A stretch of 64,000 nt of DNA, from contig NZ_CP020474.1 in assembly GCF_002080415.1 (NCBI RefSeq), positions 1,178,001 through 1,242,000 on the forward strand. Direction: 5' to 3'. This document shows, piece by piece, positions 7,012 to 15,088 of the stretch. This stretch comes from Roseovarius mucosus (GTDB taxonomy: Bacteria > Pseudomonadota > Alphaproteobacteria > Rhodobacterales > Rhodobacteraceae). A program made the translations under genes and the position numbers. How positions within the stretch are numbered: position 1 is the stretch's first letter; each line of letters starts with the position of its first letter. A model generated the notes under the pieces. That model searched no databases. It saw only the letters and a list, made by a program, of their open reading frames with translations, and had not been told where the DNA came from.

Positions 7012-8375
7012 CAGGCTGCTGAAGAAGTCAGCCTTGAAGGACGTTATTCTTCCCCCACGGTTTGAAGGTGGCTCTTTGCGACTGCGGACGCCGGGTCGGG
7101 TTTGCCCCCTTCGTCAGGGGGCAAGGAGTTTCGGTAGTCTGGCCAGATTGCAGGCTGCCATGGTCATTGTGAATTGGGCGCGGACCCTGTCGAGGCCGCG
7201 ATGAACAGTCTGGGCCATGCCGCCCACGGTCTTGGCCCAGCCAAAGGGTTCCTCGATCTTCTTCCGGCGCCGCTGTGACAAGGCATAACCGGGATGCTGG
7301 GTGGTTCGCCCGTCGATTGCGGAACTCCGGGCCTTCTGCGCGACATGTGGCGTCACAACCATGCGCCTGAGTGCGGCAACAAAGTTGGCGCTGTCATATC
7401 CCTTGTCTGCTCCAAGCGTCAGGCGCCGGGTCGAGCCAGGGGAGTGTCGGTTGATCATCTCGAGGGCCGCCTTGCGCTCGCCGTAACCATCGGCATGGGT
7501 CAAATCGGCCTGCACGATCAGCCCGTTGCGGTTCTCCATCAGCGTATGTCCCATGAAGCACAATGTCGCCGCGGCACCCGGTGCCTTCTTGTAGAGACGG
7601 GCATCGGGGTCCGTCACAGAGATGTGGGTTGCGTTCGAGCGCTTCTGGCCCCGGAAGTTCACTGCGGCGTTGCGGATATGGCGGGGCGTGTCGGGCATCG
7701 GCTGCGTTTCTGTCTGCTGGGGCTGCGGTTCGGTGTTTGCGAAGGTCGCGTCGGCCGGTGGTGGCGGTCCGCCAGGATCATCGTCATGCGGTGGCGGCGC
7801 GCTGTTCCTGGGCTGAAAGCTCTTCATGGACGCCCACGCCTTGACCAAAGTGCCGTCTACCGAGAAGTGTTCATCCGAGAGGAGCGGACGGACCTCCGGG
7901 TGCGCCAGGATCGCCGCCATCAGCTTGCGCGACATGTCGGTCGTCAGCAGCCGATCGCGGTTCTTGGTAAACACCGTAGGAACCCAGACCGGATCGTCGA
8001 TGCCAAGGCCGACGAACCACCGAAACAGCAGGTTATAGTTCATCTGTTCCATCAGCTGCCGTTCCGAGCGGATCGAGAACAGGAGCTGAAGAAGGCTCGC
8101 ACGGATCAGTCGCTCCGGCGCGATGGAGGGGCGGCCAAAATCGGTGTAGAGCGCGGCGAACTCGGCATCCAGGCTGGCCAGCGCGTCATTGACGACCCGA
8201 CGGATCAACCGCAGCGGATGACGATCCGGAACCCGCTGCTCAAGATCAACATAGCTGAACAGCGACCCGCTTGCCTCGTCCGTCCCACGCATCGCCACCT
8301 CCTGCTGCCGCTGCCATGCCGGAAGTGAATCATGTTCTCATAACCGCGTCGAGGGCCGACTTTTTCAGCAGCCTG
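7012..8375. mobile_element. Complete IS5-family insertion sequence, 1364 bp
   Basis: The element is bounded by 24-bp imperfect terminal inverted repeats at 7012-7035 and 8352-8375, which start CAGGCTGCTGAA and differ at 3 positions. It is flanked by a 4-bp direct duplication CTAA. It carries one intact transposase on the minus strand. The matching repeats, intact gene and exact duplication suggest a fairly recent insertion. It landed between the palindromic element and the stop codon of the DUF3422 gene. That stop codon lies in the right-hand CTAA, so the neighbour is not truncated. Assignment to IS5 rather than the related IS1182 group rests on the 4-bp CTAA duplication and the DDE spacing. 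Confidence 0.93.
7114..8292 (-). CDS. IS5-family transposase
   Basis: A 392-residue DDE transposase. It opens with FSYVDLEQRVPDRHPLR, typical of this group. Catalytic residues are Asp146 (HFSVDGTLVKA), Asp296 (GADKGYD) and Glu347 with Lys354 in the KKIEEPFGWAK motif (R-x3-E-x6-K). A Pro/Gln-rich insert of about 50 residues (approximately 165-210) separates the first two catalytic blocks. The start at 8292 is chosen because GGAGGT is 5 nt upstream; a GTG two codons earlier overlaps that site. The frame is intact, so the element may be active. Confidence 0.93.
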   Translation of the reverse strand: MRGTDEASGSLFSYVDLEQRVPDRHPLRLIRRVVNDALASLDAEFAALYTDFGRPSIAPERLIRASLLQLLFSIRSERQLMEQMNYNLLFRWFVGLGIDDPVWVPTVFTKNRDRLLTTDMSRKLMAAILAHPEVRPLLSDEHFSVDGTLVKAWASMKSFQPRNSAPPPHDDDPGGPPPPADATFANTEPQPQQTETQPMPDTPRHIRNAAVNFRGQKRSNATHISVTDPDARLYKKAPGAAATLCFMGHTLMENRNGLIVQADLTHADGYGERKAALEMINRHSPGSTRRLTLGADKGYDSANFVAALRRMVVTPHVAQKARSSAIDGRTTQHPGYALSQRRRKKIEEPFGWAKTVGGMAQTVHRGLDRVRAQFTMTMAACNLARLPKLLAP

Positions 8376-8379
8376 CTAA
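8376..8379. repeat. Target-site duplication, right copy (CTAA)
   Basis: Second copy of the 4-bp duplication. Read on the minus strand, its first three bases on the plus strand (CTA) form the TAG stop codon of the DUF3422 gene. Confidence 0.85.
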
Positions 8380-9656
8380 TGCAGCTTTTTGCGAATCCGC
8401 TGCACCATCCACCACACGAGGGCAATAACCGGCAGGGTGACGGCAGCGGTGACGCTGCCCTTGCTCATGCCCAGCGCCTCGGCCAGCGGATACAGAAGGT
8501 AAGATGCCAGCGAGACCGCGTAATAGCTGATCGCCACCACAGACAGGCCTTCAACAGTCTTTTGCAGCCGCAGTTGCAGATCGGCGCGCTTGTCCATGCT
8601 CTCCAAGAGCGCCTGATTCTGCGCGCTGCGCTCTACATCCACCCGCGTGCGCAGCAATTCGCCCGCCCGCATCGCCCTATCGGCCATGGCGTCCAGCCTG
8701 TCCTTGGTGGCGCGCACGGTGCGCATCGCCGGATCATAGCGGCGCATCATGAATTCCGCGAATGTCTGCCGCCCCTCAAAGCGTTCCTCGCGCAAGACCG
8801 CAATCCGTTGGTTCACGATCTGCTCATAGGCCGCCGTCGCGCCAAAGCGGAAGGACGAGCGCGCGACCAGCGCCTCCAACTCGGCTGAAACGCGCAACAG
8901 GCTTTGCAACGTTTCCTCCGCTGGCTGGCTGCCACCGGTCATATCGTTGATGAGGCGGCTCAACTGGCTATCGGTGTCGCCCATCTGGCGGCCCATCTCG
9001 CGCACGCGAGCAAAGCCCAGCATCGACATCGCCTTGTAGGTCTCGATCTCGCAAAGGCGCTGCACCACGCGGCCAATCCGGCGCGCGCCCGTCGTGGGGG
9101 CCACATGCAGCGAAAACCGCAAATGCCCCGCCGGATCAATCCGGAAATCCCCCGCCATCACGGCGGCATCATCCAGCACCCGCGCCACCGCCACGCTCTC
9201 GGACACAAACCACTGGTCGATCTCGTCGCGCGTCGCCTCGCGGCTCTTCCACGGGGTCACCCGGATCATCGCCGAGGTCACGCGCAGCCCCGGCGCATCC
9301 GACAGCCAATCGCTTGGAAAGACCTCGAAATCCGCCGGATCAAACGGCCGCGCACTGACCCCATCGGTAAAGACGGTATAGGTCACCATTTCGGTATGGC
9401 TTTCCCATTTCAGACTGTGCCGCCCGATCTGGCCGGAATAATGCGTGGCCCCCGGCTGCGGATGCTTGGCCCCATAGCGATCCAAAAGTGCCACCAGATG
9501 CGCCAGATCCGCCGCGCGGTCGCGCTTGGCCGCATCATGCGGTTGCTTGACGGCCAAATAAACGGCGGTGCAAGGGGCCTCAAGCGACGGGAATGGCCGC
9601 GCATGCAGCTCATTGGCCATCTCATAGCGCAGCGGGTGGTCCTGAATGGGGGGCAT
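8376..9656 (-). CDS. DUF3422 family membrane-anchored protein
   Basis: A 426-residue protein of the DUF3422 family, of unknown function. The N-terminal part opens DHPLRYEMANELHARPFP, a family hallmark. A long charged, probably coiled region spans approximately residues 230-370. Two C-terminal transmembrane helices (approximately 375-395, SYYAVSLASYLLYPLA; approximately 404-421, VTLPVIALVWWMV) end in RIRKKLH, so the bulk should be cytoplasmic. The stop codon is inside the target duplication of the adjacent insertion sequence. The pre-insertion sequence would have encoded the same stop, so the protein is intact. It is transcribed away from the TA operon. Confidence 0.85.
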   Translation of the reverse strand: MPPIQDHPLRYEMANELHARPFPSLEAPCTAVYLAVKQPHDAAKRDRAADLAHLVALLDRYGAKHPQPGATHYSGQIGRHSLKWESHTEMVTYTVFTDGVSARPFDPADFEVFPSDWLSDAPGLRVTSAMIRVTPWKSREATRDEIDQWFVSESVAVARVLDDAAVMAGDFRIDPAGHLRFSLHVAPTTGARRIGRVVQRLCEIETYKAMSMLGFARVREMGRQMGDTDSQLSRLINDMTGGSQPAEETLQSLLRVSAELEALVARSSFRFGATAAYEQIVNQRIAVLREERFEGRQTFAEFMMRRYDPAMRTVRATKDRLDAMADRAMRAGELLRTRVDVERSAQNQALLESMDKRADLQLRLQKTVEGLSVVAISYYAVSLASYLLYPLAEALGMSKGSVTAAVTLPVIALVWWMVQRIRKKLH

Positions 9657-9853
9657 GCGCCGTTCTCCTGATCCTCAGCGCTGCATACCCCGTGCCGCGC
9701 CTGCAAAAAAGAGGTTTTTCGTTCAACCCCAATGATTTAGCGGAACACAAGTGTATACTGCCCGCGTTTCGCGCTTCCTCCTTCCCAAATTACTCAAATT
9801 CCGACAGTTGCCAAAGGGGAATGCGTCATGGCCCGCAACCCACGACCGCTGCC

Positions 9854-9883
9854 TTGACTTGTACAGAATTATGTGCATATACG
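9854..9883 (+). promoter_or_regulatory. Promoter/operator of the yefM-yoeB operon
   Basis: TTGACT (9854-9859) and TATACG (9878-9883), with an 18-bp spacer, form a good sigma-70 promoter 25 bp before the antitoxin ATG. TGTACA, the core hexamer of known YefM operators, lies between the boxes at 9860-9865. A second near-dyad, TGTGCATATACGCA, covers the -10. Autorepression by YefM and YefM-YoeB is the expected use. Confidence 0.65.
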
Positions 9884-9907
9884 CATTACAGACAAGGGGG
9901 GCCAGAT

Positions 9908-10159
9908 ATGGACGTGTTCACCTATACCGATGCCCGCGCCTCGCTCAAGGAGGTGATGGACCGCGTCATTCACGACCGCACAGAGGTGGTCGTCACCCGC
10001 AAGAACCGCGAGGCGGTGGTGATGATCTCGCTCGAAGAATACAACGCCATTCAGGAAACCCTCCACCTGCTCAAGAGCCCGGAAAACGCCCGCCGGCTGC
10101 ACCGCTCGATTGCGCAACTGACCGCCGGGAATGGCATAGCGCGTGACATTGACGGGTGA
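9908..10159 (+). CDS. yefM: Type II antitoxin, YefM/Phd family
   Basis: An 83-residue Phd/YefM antitoxin. The N-terminal DNA-binding fold has the usual pattern: YTDARASLKEVMDRV, then EVVVTRKNREAVVMISLEEYNAIQET. The C-terminal tail (SPENARRLHRSIAQL) should wrap and neutralise the YoeB toxin. The start at 9908 gives the normal family length and is preceded by AAGGGGGG. Its stop overlaps the toxin start as GTGA. The pair is flanked by its own promoter and a strong terminator, making a self-contained cassette. Confidence 0.93.
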   Translation: MDVFTYTDARASLKEVMDRVIHDRTEVVVTRKNREAVVMISLEEYNAIQETLHLLKSPENARRLHRSIAQLTAGNGIARDIDG

Positions 10160-10431
10160 GGTTGGTCTTTTCCGACGACGCTTGGGAAGATTTTCTCTGG
10201 TGGCAATCCACCGGGCGCGACAAGGGGCTGAACCGGGTCATTGATCTGATCAACGCCACCAAGCGCCTGCCGTTCAAGGGCATCGGCAAGCCTGAATCGC
10301 TCAAAGGCGATCTCACCGGCTGGTGGTCACGGCGGATCACCGATGAACACCGCCTTGTCTACCGTGTCAGTGTCAGTGGCAAGGGCGAGAGCCAACAGCT
10401 CGACATTGCGCAGCTCAGATATCACTACTGA
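10156..10431 (+). CDS. yoeB: Type II toxin, YoeB/Txe family mRNA endoribonuclease
   Basis: A 91-residue YoeB-like toxin that would cleave mRNA in the ribosomal A site. Known YoeB catalytic residues have counterparts: Glu47 (GKPESLKG), Arg66 (DEHRLVYRV) and the C-terminal His90-Tyr91 (LRYHY). It starts with GTG overlapping the antitoxin stop by 4 bp, so its translation is coupled to that of yefM. Length and motif order are those of an intact toxin. It lies at the junction with the pntAB operon and is followed at once by a terminator. Confidence 0.93.
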   Translation: MRLVFSDDAWEDFLWWQSTGRDKGLNRVIDLINATKRLPFKGIGKPESLKGDLTGWWSRRITDEHRLVYRVSVSGKGESQQLDIAQLRYHY

Positions 10432-10438
10432 CAAACGC

Positions 10439-10466
10439 AAAAGGGCGCCCCGCAAGGCGCCCTTTT
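10439..10466. terminator. Rho-independent terminator between yoeB and pntB
   Basis: AAAAGGGCGCC-CCGCAA-GGCGCCCTTTTT, an 11-bp stem with a 6-nt loop and flanking A and T tracts. It can serve both the toxin (plus strand) and the convergent pntB (minus strand). Confidence 0.88.
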
Positions 10467-10484
10467 TCTTTTCCACCCAAACGA

Positions 10485-11918
10485 TCAGTCGATCTTGGGC
10501 AAGAGGCTCGACAGGCTTGCCTTGGCATCGCCATAGAACATCCGCGTGTTGTCCTTGTAGAAGAGCGGGTTCTCGATCCCCGAATAGCCGGTGCCCTGCC
10601 CGCGCTTCGAGACGAATACCTGCTTGGCCTTCCAGCATTCCAGCACCGGCATCCCGGCGATGGGGCTGTTGGGATCGTCCTGCGCCGCCGGGTTCACGAT
10701 GTCGTTCGAACCGATGACGATGGCCACATCCGTATCCGGGAAATCCTCGTTGATCTCGTCCATTTCCAGCACGATATCATAAGGCACCTTGGCCTCGGCC
10801 AAGAGCACATTCATATGCCCCGGCAGACGGCCTGCGACCGGATGGATGGCAAAGCGCACGTTCTTGCCCTTGGCCCGCAACTTCGAGGTCAGTTCGGAAA
10901 CCGCCCCCTGCGCCTGTGCCACCGCCATGCCGTAACCCGGAATGATGATGATGCTGTCGGCCTCGTTAAGAGCCGCCGCGACACCATCGACGTCAATCGC
11001 GATCTGCTCGCCCTCAACCGCCATCTGCTCGCCCGCCGGGCCGCCAAAGCCGCCCAGAATGACAGAGATGAACGAGCGGTTCATCGCCTTACACATGATG
11101 TAGCTCAGGATCGCCCCCGAAGAACCGACAAGCGCACCGACCACGATCAGAAGGTCATTGCCAAGGCTGAAACCGATCGCCGCCGCCGCCCAGCCCGAGT
11201 AGCTGTTGAGCATCGAGACCACCACGGGCATGTCGGCCCCGCCGATCCCCATGATCAGATGATAGCCGATGAAGAACGCCAGAAGCGTCATCACCACCAG
11301 CGTCCAGATGCCAGCATCGTTGAAATACATGACCCCCAGAACCACCGACAGGAACGCAGCCCCCGCATTAAGAACATGCCCACCCGGCAGTTTCTTGGCC
11401 GCGGTATCGACCTTGCCCGCCAGTTTGCCAAAGGCGATGATCGAGCCGGTAAAGGTCACGGCCCCGATAAAGACGCCCAAGAACACCTCGACCCGAAGGA
11501 TTGCCACCTCGACGCTGGTTTTCTTGGCCAGCACGGCGGCAAAGCCCTCAAGCCCCTTGCGCGCGGTCTCGTCCATCGCCAGCACGCGGCCCAGTTCGAT
11601 ATCGGCGTTAAAGCCCACAAAGACCGCAGCCAGACCCACAAGGCTGTGCATCGCCGCCACAAGCTGCGGCATCTCGGTCATTTGCACGCGCGTGGCCACC
11701 ACATAGCCAATCGCACCACCCGCCGCGATCAGCACCAGCGACAAAAGCCAGAGACCGGCACCGGGGCCGATCAGCGTGGCGACAATCGCCAGCGCCATAC
11801 CGGCCATGCCATACCACACCGCGCGCTTGGCGCTTTCCTGCCCCGAGAGCCCACCCAGAGAAAGAATGAAGAGGATGGCCGCCACCACATAGGCGGCCGT
11901 CGTGAAACCGTAATCCAT
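10485..11918 (-). CDS. pntB: NAD(P) transhydrogenase subunit beta
   Basis: A 477-residue PntB. With PntA it couples inward proton flow to hydride transfer from NADH to NADP+. The N-terminal two-thirds is hydrophobic with about nine membrane helices (domain II). The C-terminal NADP(H)-binding domain III has [17 protein letters not shown] near residues 322-338 and [19 protein letters not shown] near the end. It starts 13 nt after pntA with AAGGAG upstream, so the two are co-transcribed. A bidirectional terminator follows. Full family length. Confidence 0.96.
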   Translation of the reverse strand: MDYGFTTAAYVVAAILFILSLGGLSGQESAKRAVWYGMAGMALAIVATLIGPGAGLWLLSLVLIAAGGAIGYVVATRVQMTEMPQLVAAMHSLVGLAAVFVGFNADIELGRVLAMDETARKGLEGFAAVLAKKTSVEVAILRVEVFLGVFIGAVTFTGSIIAFGKLAGKVDTAAKKLPGGHVLNAGAAFLSVVLGVMYFNDAGIWTLVVMTLLAFFIGYHLIMGIGGADMPVVVSMLNSYSGWAAAAIGFSLGNDLLIVVGALVGSSGAILSYIMCKAMNRSFISVILGGFGGPAGEQMAVEGEQIAIDVDGVAAALNEADSIIIIPGYGMAVAQAQGAVSELTSKLRAKGKNVRFAIHPVAGRLPGHMNVLLAEAKVPYDIVLEMDEINEDFPDTDVAIVIGSNDIVNPAAQDDPNSPIAGMPVLECWKAKQVFVSKRGQGTGYSGIENPLFYKDNTRMFYGDAKASLSSLLPKID

Positions 11919-11931
11919 GATCCTCTACTCC

Positions 11932-13506
11932 TTATGACTTCTGGAACATGGCGAGCATGCGCCGGGTGACGAGGAAGCCACCGAAAATATTGATCCCGGC
12001 CATGAACACCGACAGCGCCGCCAGCAGAATGACAAGGAAAGACCCCGATCCGATCTGCATGAGCGCGCCCAGGATGATGATCGACGAGATCGCGTTGGTG
12101 ATCGCCATCAGCGGCGTGTGCAGGCTATGCGACACGTTCCAGATCACCTGGAAGCCCACGAAAACGGCCAGCACAAAGACGATGAAATGCTGCATAAAGC
12201 TGGCCGGGGCCACCAGACCCACGGCGAGAAGCAGGGCCGCACCCACCACCAAAAGCGTGACTTGGCTCTTGGTCTGCGCCTTGAACGCCGCCATCTCTGC
12301 CGCGCGCTTTTGCTCTGCGGTCAGCTCTTTTGGCTTTTCCTTGGGCTTGGCGGCAGCAATCGCCGCAACCTTTGGCGGCGGCGGCGGGAAGGTGACAGCG
12401 CCCGCATGAGCGACCGTGGCCCCCCGGATCACGTCATCCTCCATGTTGTGATTGACCTTGCCATCTTTCTCGGGGGTCAGGTCCGTCATCATGTGGCGGA
12501 TGTTCGTGGCATAGAGCGTCGAGGATTGCGCCGCCATACGGCTGGGGAAATCGGTATAGCCGATGATGGTCACGCCATTCTCGGTGACGATCTTCTCATC
12601 CATCACCGTCATCTTGCAGTTGCCGCCCTTTTCAGCGGCAAGGTCCACGATCACAGAACCGGGCTTCATCGCCTTGACCATATCCTCGGTCCAAAGCTCG
12701 GGCGCTTCGCGGTTGGGAATGAGGGCGGTGGTGATGACGATATCCATCTCCGGGGCCAGTTCACGGAACTTGGCCAGCTGCGCCTCGCGGAATTCCGGAC
12801 TGGACACCGAGGCATATCCGCCGGTGGCGGCCCCGTCCTGCTGCTCTTCCTTGAAATCAAGATAGACAAACTGCGCGCCCATGGATTCGACCTGCTCGGC
12901 CACTTCGGGCCGCACGTCAAACGCATAGGTAATGGCCCCGAGGCTGGTCGAGGTGCCAATCGCCGCCAGACCGGCAACGCCAGCCCCGACGATCAACACC
13001 TTGGCCGGGGGCACTTTGCCCGCCGCCGTGATCTGCCCGGTAAAGAAGCGGCCAAAGTTGTTGCCTGCCTCGATCACCGCGCGGTAACCCGCGATATTGG
13101 CCATTGAGGACAGAGCGTCCATCTTCTGCGCGCGGCTGATACGCGGCACCATGTCCATGGCGATGACCGACGCGCCTTTTTCGGCGAGCAGTTTCATCTG
13201 CGCCTCATTCTGCGCCGGCCAGAAGAAGGAGATCAGAAGCTGGCCTTCGGTCAGGCGCTTGGCCTCCGTCTCGCTGGGCGGGCGCACCTTGGCTACGATA
13301 TCGACGGCCTTGTAAAGCGCGGCGGCGGTCTTGATCACCTCGACCCCAGCCGCCTCATAGGCCGCGTCCGAGAACCCGGCCGCGGTGCCAGCACCACTCT
13401 CGATGGCGCAGTCATACCCAAGCTTTTGCAGTTGCAGGGCCGAATCGGGCGTCATGGCAACCCGATTCTCACCCTCATGCACTTCCTTTGGCGTTCCGAT
13501 CTTCAA
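11932..13506 (-). CDS. pntA: NAD(P) transhydrogenase subunit alpha (fused domains I and IIa)
   Basis: A 524-residue PntA. Domain I (residues 1-380) binds NAD(H): [14 protein letters not shown] at the N-terminus, the RQD-loop-like region, and the Rossmann motif [11 protein letters not shown] at 174-184. A Lys/Ala/Pro linker (approximately 380-410) leads to four membrane helices (approximately 415-524). Some alphaproteobacteria split this protein in two (pntAA/pntAB); here it is a single fused chain. It is the first gene of the pntAB operon. About 130 bp of AT-richer sequence upstream presumably holds the promoter. Confidence 0.96.
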   Translation of the reverse strand: MKIGTPKEVHEGENRVAMTPDSALQLQKLGYDCAIESGAGTAAGFSDAAYEAAGVEVIKTAAALYKAVDIVAKVRPPSETEAKRLTEGQLLISFFWPAQNEAQMKLLAEKGASVIAMDMVPRISRAQKMDALSSMANIAGYRAVIEAGNNFGRFFTGQITAAGKVPPAKVLIVGAGVAGLAAIGTSTSLGAITYAFDVRPEVAEQVESMGAQFVYLDFKEEQQDGAATGGYASVSSPEFREAQLAKFRELAPEMDIVITTALIPNREAPELWTEDMVKAMKPGSVIVDLAAEKGGNCKMTVMDEKIVTENGVTIIGYTDFPSRMAAQSSTLYATNIRHMMTDLTPEKDGKVNHNMEDDVIRGATVAHAGAVTFPPPPPKVAAIAAAKPKEKPKELTAEQKRAAEMAAFKAQTKSQVTLLVVGAALLLAVGLVAPASFMQHFIVFVLAVFVGFQVIWNVSHSLHTPLMAITNAISSIIILGALMQIGSGSFLVILLAALSVFMAGINIFGGFLVTRRMLAMFQKS

Positions 13507-13633
13507 TGCTGTCTCCCCCTTTGGCAGATGACGTGTATTCTTGGCCCCGCAGCGCGGCGTGCCGGTTTCCTTGTCCCGAACGTCGTTATTTCACACTATT
13601 TCATGAGTGACGAGATCAAGATTGTCGCGGTTT

Positions 13634-14095
13634 CTACAACCAACGTCTGGTTTTTTCGCAATAACGGGCAAAATCCATGCGGAACTTGCGCCGCATCCGG
13701 TCCTCTTCCGGAATAATAAAGCGTTTTTCTATGACCCAGACGAATATGGGAATCAGTGGCAGCGCCAGAACCGCATCCCAGCGCAGAATAAGCCCTGAGA
13801 GAATCAGCGTATCGCCCAGATAGATGGGATTGCGCGAGCGCCGAAAAATTCCCGACTGGATCAGGCGCTCTGGCGTTTCATGCGGCACGATGCTGGTTTT
13901 ATGGCGGCGAAATTCCAGCGCGGCCATCACCACCAGCAAAATTCCCCCGCCCACCAGCAGCCCGCCCAAAAGACCGGCCCATGTTTCGCCAAGGCTCAGG
14001 CCCATGGTGTAATGGCTGGATTGCATCCATGCCACAGCCAGAAACCCGGCAAGCCAGACGGGCGGCATGTCAATCCATTTCAACATGGGTCTCAC
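13634..14095 (-). CDS. ICMT/PEMT-like membrane methyltransferase family protein
   Basis: A 153-residue integral membrane protein with three to four helices. The C-terminal signature of the isoprenylcysteine carboxyl methyltransferase-like family is clear: IFRRSRNPIYLGDTLILSG, then the Glu-Glu pair in FIIPEEDRMRRKF and ARYCEKTRRW. These enzymes methylate lipids or small molecules with S-adenosylmethionine at the membrane; the substrate here is unknown. An alternative ATG lies three codons inside (14086). Its 5' end overlaps the leader of the divergent SDR gene. Confidence 0.82.
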   Translation of the reverse strand: MRPMLKWIDMPPVWLAGFLAVAWMQSSHYTMGLSLGETWAGLLGGLLVGGGILLVVMAALEFRRHKTSIVPHETPERLIQSGIFRRSRNPIYLGDTLILSGLILRWDAVLALPLIPIFVWVIEKRFIIPEEDRMRRKFRMDFARYCEKTRRWL

Positions 14096-14162
14096 CCGCC
14101 CCTCTCACGGTTGTCTCTTGCTCAAGAGCAGCTACAGTAGCGCGCATGAGGGCGGAGGCAAG

Positions 14163-14915
14163 ATGACAATCGCGGGCAAACATGCATTGGTGACGGGCGG
14201 CGGTAGCGGCATCGGCCTTGCTATTGCCCGCGCTCTGGCCGAGGCGGGCGCAGAGGTGACCATCACCGGACGCCGCGCCGGGGTGCTCGAGGCGGTCAGC
14301 GGCGCAGGTCTGCATCCCATCGTGATGGACGTCACCCAAGAGGCACAGGTCATCGCGGGCGTGGCACAGGCGGTCGCCGCGCGCGGCCCGGTGCAGATCT
14401 GCATCGCCAATGCCGGCATCGCCGAGGGGCGCGCCCTGCACAAGACCGATGCAGATTTCTGGCGGCAGATCATGGCCACCAATCTTGACGGTGCGTTTTA
14501 CACCCTGCGCGAGTGCCTGACTGGCATGCGCCATACCGATTGGGGACGGGTCATAGCCATGTCGTCGATTGCAGGCCTCAAAGGGCTTAAGGGCGCAGCG
14601 GCCTATACGGCCTCAAAACACGGGATGATCGGCCTCATTCGTGGCTTGAGCGAGGATTACCTGGGCACCGGCCTGACCTTCAACGCAATTTGTCCCGGGT
14701 ATGTGGACACTGAAATTGTCCACCGCAACGCCACCGCTATTTCTCAGCGCGCAGGCGTGTCAGAAGAGGCGGCGCGCACTCTCATGGTCGAGGCCAACCG
14801 CCACAAACGCCTGATTGCGCCCGAGGAAGTGGCACAGGCGGCTCTGTGGCTTTGTGGTCCGGGCTCGTCCAGCATCAATGGCCAGACCATAGAGCTTGCG
14901 GGCGGTCAGGTCTGA
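14163..14915 (+). CDS. Short-chain dehydrogenase/reductase (SDR), hydroxyacyl-CoA or hydroxybutyrate dehydrogenase type
   Basis: A 250-residue classical SDR. It has the TGGGSGIG cofactor motif at residues 11-18, NAG at 83-85, and catalytic Ser135, Tyr148 and Lys152 (SSIAGLKGLKGAAAYTASK). The downstream CPGYVDTEIV and the C-terminal SSSINGQTIELAGGQV resemble acetoacetyl-CoA reductases and 3-hydroxybutyrate or 3-hydroxyacyl-CoA dehydrogenases. The substrate cannot be fixed from sequence. The start at 14163 has GGCGGAGG upstream; an upstream in-frame ATG would give an atypical 32-residue extension overlapping the divergent gene. Confidence 0.88.
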   Translation: MTIAGKHALVTGGGSGIGLAIARALAEAGAEVTITGRRAGVLEAVSGAGLHPIVMDVTQEAQVIAGVAQAVAARGPVQICIANAGIAEGRALHKTDADFWRQIMATNLDGAFYTLRECLTGMRHTDWGRVIAMSSIAGLKGLKGAAAYTASKHGMIGLIRGLSEDYLGTGLTFNAICPGYVDTEIVHRNATAISQRAGVSEEAARTLMVEANRHKRLIAPEEVAQAALWLCGPGSSSINGQTIELAGGQV

Positions 14916-15088
14916 TCCGGCCCCCGTTTCTTCTTGGCGAAAATACTCGAAAACGGCAGCAGCCCCGCCTAATCACTGCCATGATTGATCCAGCTTTAGA
15001 CACAATCGTCTAAAATTCTCCCGAATGCGCGCCCAATGCCGCCGCACAGGCTGTGTACCCAGTTTGGAAACAACAGGGTGCCAGTGCC

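Noticed and set aside
7294..8328. 344-codon plus-strand ORF across the insertion sequence
   Set aside because: Antisense to the intact transposase with no recognisable protein; an artefact of codon bias.
10815..11969. 384-codon plus-strand ORF antisense to pntB
   Set aside because: His/Arg-rich composition typical of antisense frames and no motifs.
14916..15088. Sequence with TTTCTTCTTGGCGAAAATAC after the SDR gene, reminiscent of a repeat seen in relatives
   Set aside because: Only one copy occurs in the window, with no inverted repeat or T-tract, so I cannot support a repeat or terminator.
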